In this document: in pieces, positions 12,114-22,979 of the stretch | Layout: every line of letters starts with the position of its first letter | Numbering within the stretch: the stretch's first letter is position 1 | Origin: Chrysomallon squamiferum | Lineage: Eukaryota > Mollusca > Gastropoda > Neomphalida > Peltospiridae | Assembly: GCA_012295275.1 (NCBI GenBank) | Contig: CM022665.1 | Location: 10,686,476 to 10,750,475 of the forward strand | DNA: 64,000 nucleotides | Direction: 5' to 3' | Made by a program: the position numbers and the translations under genes | Notes under the pieces: model-generated | Seen by the model: the letters and a program-made list of their open reading frames with translations, nothing else | What the model was told of the DNA's origin: nothing | Database searches by the model: none

Positions 12114-14342
12114 CAATAAAGTAAATATACCAAAAATAATAAATAAATAAATAAATATTAATACAATATTAGAGGTTCGTTCCCTTTCTCCTTTGTAATA
12201 TTTAAATCTTACAAACAAATTATCTGTAAATAGTTAATATAAATATCAATATTTATATATAGTCAGTGATACTTATAATTACATAAACAAACATTTTATA
12301 TATATATGTATGTATATTGTTATATATAGTTATATATTGTTATATTTATATATATCACAGGAGTATCATTTGCAAATTTAAAAGCAACATGATATTCATT
12401 CCTAATACATATATATATATATATATAACAGCAGCAGACAAAGAACGAGAAGGAAAGAAGTAAACATCTCTTGCTTATTTTTCCCCTCTCAGCAGAGAAA
12501 GAGAGAGGTAAAAACCATAAATTACAAGACAAAAGAAAAATAGAAGACAATGGTGTAGACTACCTTCTTCTATAACCCATCCTTTGTCATCATGCCACAC
12601 AGCAAGTCTGTCTGCTGGAACAGAGAACTTTACACTAAGCGTCTCCCCACTGACAACTCTCACTCTGTCAACAAAGACAAGCTGTCTTAATGGAACAGGA
12701 ACAGTTGCATTGTTCCACCAGATGTAGATTTGTATAACCTTTAATGAGAAGTATACATATAATATAGATTTGTATAGCTTTAGTAGGAAAAACACATATA
12801 ATACAAATTTGTATAAATTTAGATAGAAATATACAAATAATATAAATTTGTATAAATTTAGTTAGAAATATATACATTTTATAGATTTGTATAACCTTTA
12901 ATTAGAAAATATATATATATATATATAAATATGTATTTGTATAACTTTAATTAGAAATATACCTTAAATCTGCAATTAGATATTTATGTACATTTGCATA
13001 ATGTATATTTTTAAGTCTGCAGTTAGGTAGTTCTGTATATTTGACAACATATAATTAAGTGAATGTACATTTGTATATCTTATATTTTAAAATTAATATA
13101 GATTTGTATGACCTTTGATTAGAAGCTCTCATGTAACATAGATGTGTATAACCTTTAATTAGAAGCATACATATAATATTGATTTGTATAACCTATAATT
13201 AGAAAAATATGTTGATTTGAAAAATCTACCAATAGTAATGTATGTAGATTTGTATAACCTAGAATTATTGGGTAGGTATTATTATGGCAGTTCCACTGCT
13301 TATAAATTATTTGTTTTATGCAAATGATAATGAAATAAGTAACAAAAATAATTAAATAAAAAAAATAATAATAAAAAATAATAATTCCAGTCTATTTTTG
13401 TATATTTCCAAATTTTGTTTAAATTTTTACACAACCCATATAGTAAAGTTATATAAGCAAATATTCTGTAAAATGGTTACTTCATCGGCATCAATCTTTC
13501 CAGTGTTTTTGACATCAATTGACCCTGTCAGATCTTGTCCTGGAACAAGAACTTTTGTATACTGTATAGCAATATATTCAAAGTTTGTGTAAGACAGACC
13601 AAAGCCAAATGGGTAATAAACTTCTCCTGTGAAGTATCGATAGGTTCTTCCTTGCATTGTATAGTTTGTTATTGGTGGTATCTGAAAATGTCAAGAAAGT
13701 AGATAAAAACAAAATTATTTTGTGAACTGACATCTTGAATATATTGTGTGACCAAACATTTTGAATATATTCTCTGAACTTCCATCTTGAAGATATGTGA
13801 ACAAACATCTTGAATGTATTCTGTGAACTAATATCTTGAACATATTTGGTGAACAGAAAACTTGAATATTATTTCTGAACTAATATCTTGAAATTTTAAA
13901 AGTGAACTAATATATTTAATATATTATGCAAACTAACATCTTGAATATATGATCTGAATTAATGCCTTAAATATATTTGTAATCAAACATTTCTAATATT
14001 TTATTAACTAACATCTGATATATATTTTGTGAATTCACATCTTTAATATTTGTGAACTAATATTTTGCATATATTTTGTAAAGTAACATCTTGAATATAT
14101 TTTGTGAACTCACATCTTGAATATATTTTGGCCAGATATTTGGCAGTCTACCAGCAGGTACATCTCTATCTGTTCGTTGAGAAGAATTCTTCTCATTGCT
14201 TCTCCTGCAGCCTGGGCTGGAAAAAACAGTTCAAACATGGCTGTCACATCATCATTGTCATAGGCCCATGTCAGGTTCAAGGGTCCAGCATTGAATAAAA
14301 ACACAACGAGTGGTGCTCCTTTACCTGTCATAATAAAGACAA

Positions 14343-14387
<45 letters not shown>

Positions 14388-17300
14388 GAAGAAGAAGGAG
14401 GAGGAGAAGAAGAAGAAGATGATTATGAACAACAACTACTACTACAATAATAACAGGAGTAATAATAACAATAACAAAAAGCAAACAACAACAATAACAA
14501 TGATATATACATTTACATAACACTGCATCCTTTTGAGTATATTGTGTGATATACAAATAAATATTTATGTAAATTACAATACAGTTAAAAAGTAAAAATG
14601 ATATAAGGTAATTTGATGGGTTTTTGTTTTTGTTTTTTGGTGGGGTTTTTTAAAATTTTCTAAGAAAGAAAGAATGGATATATATCTCAATTTTCCTTTT
14701 GTTATTATTATTATTATTTTGTTTTTTGTGTTGCTTTGGGGTTGTGGGGTTTTTTTGAATGATTTTATTATTTTTTGTTTTAATAAAAAAAAGGTTATTA
14801 TACAGTAGGTATGATTATTATAATCATTTTGTTTTTAAAATGATAATGTCACAGATGAAATCAAATGCTGCAGCATTTTGTGTTATCATCATCAATTGGC
14901 AGCGAAGGATCTTCCTTTAAACTGCAGCTCCCATACCAACCCTTTGATAAACCAGTTGCTTTCAATTGTTTGGAATGAAAAATAACCCAGTGTATGCACC
15001 AGTGATTTGTATTAACTCCATATTACATTAACAATTTCTTCCAAGATAATTAGTGGATAATTATTATCACTTTTCTAAAGACTATAATTACATATGACTC
15101 TCTTTACATCCAGTAAATTTAGTTATGTAATAAAATTTAGTAATTTGTCTGATTAATTCAAATAAACATGCTACTTTCTTAACAAATTATTTTAATTTAT
15201 TTACCATATTTGACAGCATCTTGAATCACTTGAAGTTGTTTTCCTGGCCATTCCAAATCAGGTCTGTCATTACTCTCCGATTCAAGAACTTGTCCTGAAA
15301 TTTTTTTTTTTTTTTTTTAATGTTTAAATAAATTTTATATACTTCTAATTTATGTTCTTTTAGCTAATCTTTGCAAATAATAAAGAACAATAACAAAATA
15401 ATAAGATCTTCAGAAGTCATAGATGCTGATATTTTGACATACTATGCATATTGCAACTTGCAATTTTTGTGTACATTGTTGTTATTTAAAAAAATGTATT
15501 TTGAATATATGTATATTTGTATGAATAAATGTAGCATACCACACCATATGGAAAGTAACATCATACCCGATCATACCATGCTATACCGTACCATCCTGTA
15601 CAGTAACAAACTGTATCTTACTGTACTGTGCCACAGAGTTCCAAACCATAAAATACCATACTGTACCATACAATACCACATTAACTATATCATATTACAT
15701 AATACTATTATACTTCAATTTTAATCTTATTTTCTTTTTTTTAAATCAATAAAAAAATAAAATTAAAAATAATAATTCCAGTTTATTTTTATACACACCT
15801 GTTCCAAGACATGCAAATATTATTTCAGCTCCTGACACTGCTTTCTCAATATCAGCTTCGTGGTAAGCAGTACATGCATTAGAGTCACAACCAGCAGCAT
15901 AGTTGACGTTGTTTCCAAGCTTACGCAGACCCTGCAGAGGTGTTGTTGTCACAGAAGGGTTAATCTTCGATGCATAGTCACCAAACAGCTGTTCTATGTT
16001 GTCAGCCATGGGACCAATAATCTGTAAATTGAAACAGTTAAATACCAGATGAGGAATTTGTCTCTGTGTATTGGAAGGTTTGTCTCTTGAAGGATTAACA
16101 ATACAAACTTACAAGCTGTCACAGAACAAAAATTGACCATAAATTTTTAATGCTACAGATGCTTTTCAAGGACTTTTCTGAATCCCAGACTGAAAAAGTT
16201 AATAAAATTTTAGTGATAATTTTTAATGATTCAATTTTACTGAACTTCAAGCCAGGCTTTTTTTTTTTTTATAATGTTCCAAAAGTAAAAATATATGATA
16301 TTCACAAAAAATTCTCATTTCTGTTAATAAAGATGAAGTGAGTATCTTTCTTTCTTTCTGGATATCAATGAACATTTTATATGCCCTACCAAATGCAGAA
16401 CATGCAGCAGACTTCTTTTAAACACACACAGACATATACAAATACATGTACATATTCAGAAACCCCAAAACCCAAACACATTTCATAAATACTATTTTAA
16501 CTATATGTTGCTTTTTTTCAGTTACAGTATTTGATTCTTTAGTGAAACTTGAAAATAGTAATAATAATGATGATAATAAAATAGTATAAAATGTAATATT
16601 TACTGCTATCTTATCAAACACTGATTTCTTCAAAGGTAGAAAATTGTTCCTGTTTTTCAGTAAAACAAAAGTCTGTATGGCAGCTTTAAGTGCAAGTTCT
16701 TGATGTTTTTTGCTCTGTACAACTGAAATATCCAGTTTGGTGTAGGGGTTACTTTTTGCAGGATCGAACTCGCCATGTCTCATTCTTGTGTAAAACAGAG
16801 GTTTCACCCTCTCTCTGACTACTTTTTCTGTCAGGATTCCTTGTTTAATTGCATCGACTATAGAAAGAAGAAGAAAAAAAAAGTTAATGATGCATTCATG
16901 TCGTAAGAACGTAATAGTTTTATATTCTGTTTCTCAGCATGCATGTATAAATTAGTTTGAAATGTGTTATTTATTTATTTTTATATTTTATTTATACATT
17001 TTTTATTTAATGTCTTCACTTGTTTTCTGTGTGTGTATGTGTATGTGTGTGTGTTCTATATATATTTTTATTTGCAAGCTTAAGCTTCTATTTTAAGAGT
17101 ACTAACAACTCACTGATCATCAAATCTTCAAGCCTACAACTAATCTGAATTTATACTCTTCCTTTCATTAGTGTTATGTACATCTATAACAGCCTGCCAT
17201 CACGAAAATACATACAGATTTATTTATTTATTTATTTTATGTTATTTTATTAATTTATTTACTCCTCCTACTACTACCAGTATTCTGTGAGCTTCAATCC

Positions 17301-19837
17301 TATTTATATTATCATCTACAAAATCTGGAAACAATTTCTTAAAACAATTATTTATGATAAATAATTTTGGAGGGTATGCTGTTATTTCAAGATGCTGTGA
17401 AGAGTTACCGCCCTTGTTAAACCAAACAAAAGACTTAAACTTATTAATCTGTCAAAAATATTAATAGAACATTAAAATTCAAATTTTTCCTTTTTTTTTT
17501 CTTTCTTTCTTTTTTTTTTTATGAAAGTGAGTACAAACAATTAACATATGAAAAGAATTTTTTTTATAAATATGTTAACATGATTATTGTATAGGTACTT
17601 TTGAAAAACGCTACATTTCAGTCTGTTCATGTGAATATCAGCATATTTACTCATTGAATAAAACACTGCATGGGCATCATTTGACGAAACTTCTAGACTA
17701 CACCCAGCATTGAGACATGCAGCCGCTGTTTCAGTCGGTGTTTTCAGGTAGTGGTGGTATTTGATGATATTTTCAATGGCCCCTTCATCGCTGACAACGT
17801 AACCAGTGTAATTCCATTCGTCTCGCAGAATTTTCGTTAAGAGTTTATCATTTGCACAGGAAGGGACGCCATTTATACTGTGTTTTTGAAAAAGAAAAAA
17901 GATAATTAAAAGAGAGACTAGGCAAAATATATTTATAGATTCTTGTGCATTAAGTTAAAGAAAGGCATTATTAATATTTTTAAAAAACTGTTGTAACCAC
18001 ACACACACACACATTATGTAAGAGCGTAGGACAAATCATTAACTATAATAACACATATGACTTATTGTAATCTACACACAAAATCCTATGTTACTACACA
18101 TCAGGCCGTAGGTTCCAGCCTTGACACATGCCTTGAACTGGGGTTGGAAAGTTGTCCTCCAGTCACGTTCTGAAACCTAACGCAGGAACAAGAATCTACA
18201 TCATCACTGTAAAATTTACGTAAAATGATTCATTCGTTCCTTGTTTTATTATTAAAAGTATTATATCTTTTAGTGAAAATATTTTTTTCAGTATTTAGGA
18301 ATACTTATTTTTATTGTTTTGTCCGCCAGATAGAAAACGATTTAGTGAACAAGTGTTCTTGTCAGTGACGCCAAACTCACTATTTGAACTGTAAATAATT
18401 AAATAAACATAAAGCGAGAATTTACAGTATCAAGCTGTGCTGTTTAACAAACCTTGGCATCAAATGAGAATCTAGAAACTGGAATATTTTCTGGTCCTCC
18501 GTGAACGTCGAAATGTTTACAGCATGCATTGGCTCTGATAAATCTGGGATGATTTCCTTGCATTCCCCTCACATAGTTCTGTCCAAGAATTCCACTTAGG
18601 ATGGGATCTTCCCCATATGTTTCCTAAACAAAAATATAAAGTATACAGTGAAACTTTTCAAAATCGAAGAACATAGGGACCAAATTTCAGAAGAATGGTT
18701 GGTATTCTGAGGTCTCACATTTAGGAACTTTATAAAACGCGATACCGCGGATATAGTTCGGTATTGGGAAAATTCCAGCGTAGCGAGGGTCTGGTTTTGA
18801 GATGTTTTATATTACAGTTATGACTTAGTTTAGTATTACTTATATTATTTTCTTGTACTCGTTTCTTCTACGTTATCGGCTGTTTTTATTTATTAGAATA
18901 CAGGATTTATTTTTTTATTTTTTTTCACATAAACAGTAAAGGATATTTTATAAGCACTTTCACACAAACATGAAGCACTTACCACGACATTTAGAAGACA
19001 CTGTTTAAAATAACATTATCGTTATTAAGAAAATTACCATATTGCATAACACTGTTTAAGATAAGTTATCAGTACTGGCAAAATACGTAAGATATAAATA
19101 CTATTTAAAGTAATGTTATTTCTATTATACCTGATTTCGGCCCCATCTTGGGTCTCTCATTATGTTTATAACGGGACTAAAGCAGCTGATTCCTTTGAAA
19201 TCCCCGTACATTCCTTTTTTGACGTAGTAGTTATTTAAGGCTCTAACTTCCACGCCTATAGCTTCTGCCACGCTGAATATCAGTGAAGGGCTTGAAGATT
19301 GAAAATAGAAATTAAATGTTTGGATTGTAGATTAAAGATCGCATATGTGTATGTCTGTATATGTGTATAAATAGAAAGAAAGATAGAACAAGAAAAAAGC
19401 AAGGAAGAAAGAAAGATAGACCGACCGACCGACAAATAGATGGCCAGTTAGATATTTTGATAAAGACAGATCGATGAGAGAGAGAGAGATATACTGACAG
19501 AACGACAGAGTGATAAGACGTACTTAAAAGACGCTGCCAAACCAATTGCCTGAGGAAACATGGTTGAGTTTTCTACAAAGGCAATACCATGCAGACACTC
19601 AGTACTCCAGGGGTATGGTTTGATTCCAAGACGAGGTATAGCTGGAGCTGGGCTTACGTCTGGCCCCTCGCCCCCTCTGGCCATCTGTTCCTTGATTTCT
19701 TCAAGAGTGAGATGACCCACTAAATCATCCACTCTCTCCCTCCACGGTAATGACGTATTGCGGAATGGATAGTCAGCTGCAATTATTGCCGACATCAAAA
19801 TTACGGAAAAAACAGTTTCAACTGATTTCACAAACAT
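11868..19837 (-). CDS. GH3 family beta-xylosidase-like glycosidase, secreted; possibly broken
   Basis: Exons in transcription order: 19837-19524, 19290-19131, 18623-18453, 18176-18095 (end uncertain), 17877-17651, 16857-16604, 16021-15799, 15294-15205, 14324-14114, 13681-13481, 12738-12564, 11983-11868. The product is about 740 residues, normal for GH3 beta-xylosidases. A signal peptide (MFVKSVETVFSVILMSAIIA) is followed by PWSTECLHG, MRDPRWGRNQETYGEDP, the substrate-binding KHF motif (CCKHFDVHG) and the family nucleophile position as Asp in YVVSDEGAI (about residue 276). The second domain has LLKNRNNFLPL and ESESNDRPDLEWPG, then DVPAGRLP and YPFGFGLSYT before a C-terminal FN3-like domain. 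The enzyme should hydrolyse non-reducing xylose or arabinose ends of plant or algal polysaccharides outside the cell. Two lesions exist: a 1-nt frameshift in exon 9 (14158-14172) and a phase mismatch between exons 4 and 5. A pseudogene or assembly indels are both possible. Confidence 0.87.
12021..12120. repeat. AAAT then (AAT)n microsatellite in intron 11 of the GH3 gene
   Basis: AAAT units pass into about 22 AAT triplets, just upstream (in transcription order) of the last exon. Confidence 0.9.
12728..13268. repeat. intron 10 minisatellite containing copies of the exon 11 splice acceptor
   Basis: A unit of about 40 bp recurs roughly ten times. Its plus-strand core is gatttgtataacctttaatt followed by agaa and an AT-rich spacer. 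The rightmost copies in transcription order merge with the real acceptor of exon 11 at 12738. Each good unit therefore carries on the minus strand an AAAG acceptor followed by GTTATACAAATCT, the first codons of exon 11. Clear copies begin near 12728, 12768, 12847, 12884, 12936, 13101, 13142, 13181 and 13245; others are eroded. Confidence 0.85.
13715..14130. repeat. intron 9 minisatellite containing copies of the exon 9 splice donor
   Basis: Nearly the whole intron is a row of about 15 units of 26-28 bp, plus-strand consensus close to gaactaacatcttgaatata plus ttttgt. The last unit runs straight into exon 9: the real donor (minus strand CAAGAT|GTGAGTTCACA at 14114/14113) is one member of the array. 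Many units retain a GTTAGT or GTGAAT donor-like sequence after CAAGAT-like exon bases. Confidence 0.88.
14341..14423. repeat. (GAA)n triplet repeat in intron 8 of the GH3 gene
   Basis: About 27 GAA/GAG triplets, lying 17 bp upstream of the exon 9 acceptor on the minus strand, where they read as a TTC polypyrimidine tract. Confidence 0.92.
15535..15690. repeat. degenerate CCATAC-type minisatellite in intron 7 of the GH3 gene
   Basis: Loosely repeated 10-15 bp words such as ataccatactgtaccatac. There is no relation to the neighbouring splice sites, unlike the arrays in introns 9 and 10. Confidence 0.6.
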
Positions 19838-19873
19838 TTTCAGTTATCCCGTCTCTTGCAGTTTACTAACAAG

Positions 19874-19882
19874 TTATATATG
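19874..19882 (-). promoter_or_regulatory. candidate TATA box of the GH3 gene
   Basis: The minus strand reads CATATATAA about 37 bp before the ATG at 19837. If used, transcription would begin within a few bases of the start codon, giving a very short leader. It is seen in sequence only. Confidence 0.4.
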
Positions 19883-20599
19883 ACATGTTGTGTGTTTAGT
19901 ATATCCTGTTTTTATGCCAATACTCGTAATCCATAGATGACCGGGTTACATGTTTTTGTTTTAGATAAGATAACATAATAAAGTCATCTGGTAACAGTTA
20001 CTGTGTCATTTAAAGTGAAATGACAGTTAAAATCGCAGATTATAACAAAAACTTTGAACAGTGATAAGAAGTTTACTGTACAGTCACATTTTGGTATCTT
20101 ACAGAATCTTTATTATCTAAAAACTATTTTTAAAATAAATAAATAAATAGATAATGGAACAACAACAACAAAAAAAAAACCGTAAATAGTTGGGGTTTTT
20201 CTAAAAATAACTTCGAACATTGAAAAAAAAAAAAAAAAGAAAAAAAATTGGAAACTAGATAATGTTTTATTACTGCATCTAGGCATCTTAAGGTGAATAA
20301 TTAAAGTATAATCTAAAATCATATATTTTTGGAATTTTGCTCAGAGTAATGTTGTCTTTGTTATGGTTTTCTATGGTTTTCAAGGCTAACTATCTAAATT
20401 ACAACTGACTATGCATTTCTGGAATAAATTATTTGGCTGTACATATAATTTATATTAAACGATTTGTACATATCAATAATAATATAAAACAATCAGTCAT
20501 AAAAGTAAGAAAAAAATTATAATTTTATTATAATTCTCAAGTAGTACGCCATCATGATTACTATATTAACTTAATGTTCTTGTGTTAGTCTTCAAGATT

Positions 20600-20630
<31 letters not shown>

Positions 20631-20934
20631 GAGAAGTTGATGTCCTTCCTGAAGGGAAACAACTCTTAACGCTTTGTAGTAAAAAAAAAAAAAAAATTAA
20701 AAAAAATTACTAATTCATAAACCTTAAAAGAATGAGTCCCTTTTGTCGTATGTTGGAAAATAAAAAAAACGGAAAAAACCCTGTTGTTAACCACCTTATT
20801 TTTGTAACTACATCCATTTTACAAATCTTTCGTAACATTTATTAAGTTCTTATAATATGCAATAACAACAACAGTAATAATAAAGACAATGATGCTGATA
20901 AATCTTGTATGAATGTTTGTATACATTTATATAT

Positions 20935-21147
20935 TTTACGATTTTGAATATTCTTTGTCTTATTTTTGTACGTCTGAATAGACTCTGCACATAGACAATA
21001 TTCGGGAACGCACTGGCGCAGGAGGACAAAGTCCAGGCACGACCTCGCAAACCCGTTTGATGCCGCTGACGAGACTCGAACGTATGGCACCCATTCGCCC
21101 GCACTCCGAAGGCGGACGATATTATCGTTCGGCCAACGAGAAAGCCC
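20935..21147 (-). mobile_element. tRNA-derived SINE, copy 1
   Basis: On the minus strand the element begins GGGCTTTCTCGTTGGCCGAA. It contains an A-box-like GTTGGCCGAACG and a B-box-like CGTTCGAGTCTCG, the two internal RNA polymerase III promoter elements. A shared body (GTGCGTTCCCGAATATTG, TATGTGCAGAGTC) and a shared end (GAATATTCAAAATCGTAAA) follow. The second copy is at 26829-27000. This copy is the longer one and keeps a segment around GGTGCCATA and GGTTTGCGAGGTC that the other lacks. Confidence 0.82.
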
Positions 21148-21741
21148 TAAAATACATTTGTGTATATTTGTATGTATGAATGGATGTATATACGTACAAT
21201 GTAGGTACGTACGTACGTATATATATATATATATATTATTTATTCATCGATGTGTTCATGTATGTGTGTACGTATCTTAATTCATTTAAGTGTTGACATA
21301 AAATAAAGTTCTGCTCTATTCATTAGAAAGAAGATATTTTAATTTCTTTGTTTTGATATATTTACTAACAAGTTTTATTTCTTCTGTTTTTATTATTTCT
21401 TTATTTATATTGTTGTTGTTTTTTGTTACAACTCGAACGATTTTAGCTACCAATTCAAAATATCGCCGTCACTTTCACTTGAATTGTGTAACAAAACGAA
21501 CCCCCCCCCTTCCGAAAAAAAACATGATCTGTCCTGCTGTTTTCAAACGCCTAAGTACGTTTTTGTTGACATCTATCAAAACGAAGAATTAATTCATATG
21601 GGTAGCGTCATTGTTGACTAACCTTGAAAACAAGGCTAGTTCCTGGTGTCGTTGGCGTCATAACAATTAATCTTTCTTTAGGACTGACCACTAGCACTTC
21701 TCTGACGTTTTCTGGTCAGTTAGGACAGGTGGACTGCAGTG

Positions 21742-21749
21742 TTTATAAG
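21742..21749 (+). promoter_or_regulatory. TATA box of the first paralogue
   Basis: TTTATAAG, 59 bp before the ATG at 21801. The paralogue on the other strand has a TATA box at nearly the same distance (about 60-70 bp), which supports both. Confidence 0.55.
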
Positions 21750-21800
21750 ACTCGCTGTCGTCTGCTGAAAATAACACAACTGATTCAGACGACGAATATC

Positions 21801-21856
21801 ATGGTAAACGTTCTTTGTTCGTTTGTTTGTTTCGTTAAACTTTTTCTTGGGTATTG

Positions 21857-21901
<45 letters not shown>

Positions 21902-21932
21902 AGATAGCTGAAATAGCTATAAAGACATACTT

Positions 21933-21998
<66 letters not shown>

Positions 21999-22194
21999 TT
22001 ATGCATTTTAAATTTACATTTATTTTTGTTTTTAATTTTTGAAATTATTTTGATATTTGTTATAATTTAGTAATAATGTTAATCAGTTCTTTAAGTTTTT
22101 TGTTTTTGTATTTTCCGCTGTTTGTTTTGTGGGTTTTTTGTCGTTTTTTTAAGTAACAATTTTAGTTCCTATATTTGCTATATTAATTTTTTAC

Positions 22195-22247
<53 letters not shown>

Positions 22248-22890
22248 TTTATTTTTTATTATGTTGTCACTTTATATATGCATTTGCTTAACAAAACCTT
22301 TTTGTTTTCAAATTATTTATTAACGTGTGTTTATTTACTCATTTACTTACTTACTTACTAATTTTCATGCTTACTTTCAGGATGGGATTTTCTTTAGTTT
22401 TATCGCGCTGTGTTTTATGGCGTACACAGTCGACTCAAAAACATGTTACAAAGAGCAGTTAGCAATGGATCGATGGTGGGACAGACCGTGCGTGTGCAAT
22501 GACGGCAGAAAGTACCCTGAGTAAGTAATTTTTAATATTGTTTTAATAACGTATATACTTAAAATCGATATGCTTCTTCTTGAACAAAGCATTAATTGGA
22601 AGCGTTTGTTGTGTTGTAACATAGAAATCAAAACTAATTTTAATGAAATGTGTGTTAAAACATAAAACTAATGATAAAATTAGTTTTCATAAAAAAACAC
22701 ATGATTATATGAATAAATAAATATATAATTAAAATTATATAAAAATAATAATTAGCATGAGTGTGAGCAAAGATCACAGTATCAAACAGTAAATATATAT
22801 ATAATTAAAATGATTTGCTGTTTAATATTATGATCTTTGCTGATAGTTTCATTATAAAAATATATATAAATGCTACCAGTAACTGTATTT

Positions 22891-22979
<89 letters not shown>

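Larger units (their letters stand above)
19838..21800. other. head-to-head intergenic region with two promoters
   Basis: This lies between the GH3 start (minus strand) and the first paralogue start (plus strand). It contains A-rich tracts (20223-20250, 20600-20626, 20682-20695), a tRNA-derived SINE on the minus strand (about 20935-21147), and TATA-like boxes near both ends. Apart from these I see nothing coding. Confidence 0.7.

Noticed and set aside
13680-14120. CRISPR array (regularly repeated 27-bp words)
   Set aside because: Units are contiguous and degenerate, without unique spacers, and lie in an animal intron.
14110-14556. 148-codon minus-strand frame with a poly-Leu start
   Set aside because: Only its last part is real (GH3 exon 9 from 14324); the start is the GAA repeat of the intron read as Leu codons.
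20935-21147. tRNA gene on the minus strand
   Set aside because: A and B boxes are present, but no cloverleaf with a paired acceptor stem could be drawn, and the same sequence with a non-tRNA body occurs again at 26829, so it is a SINE.
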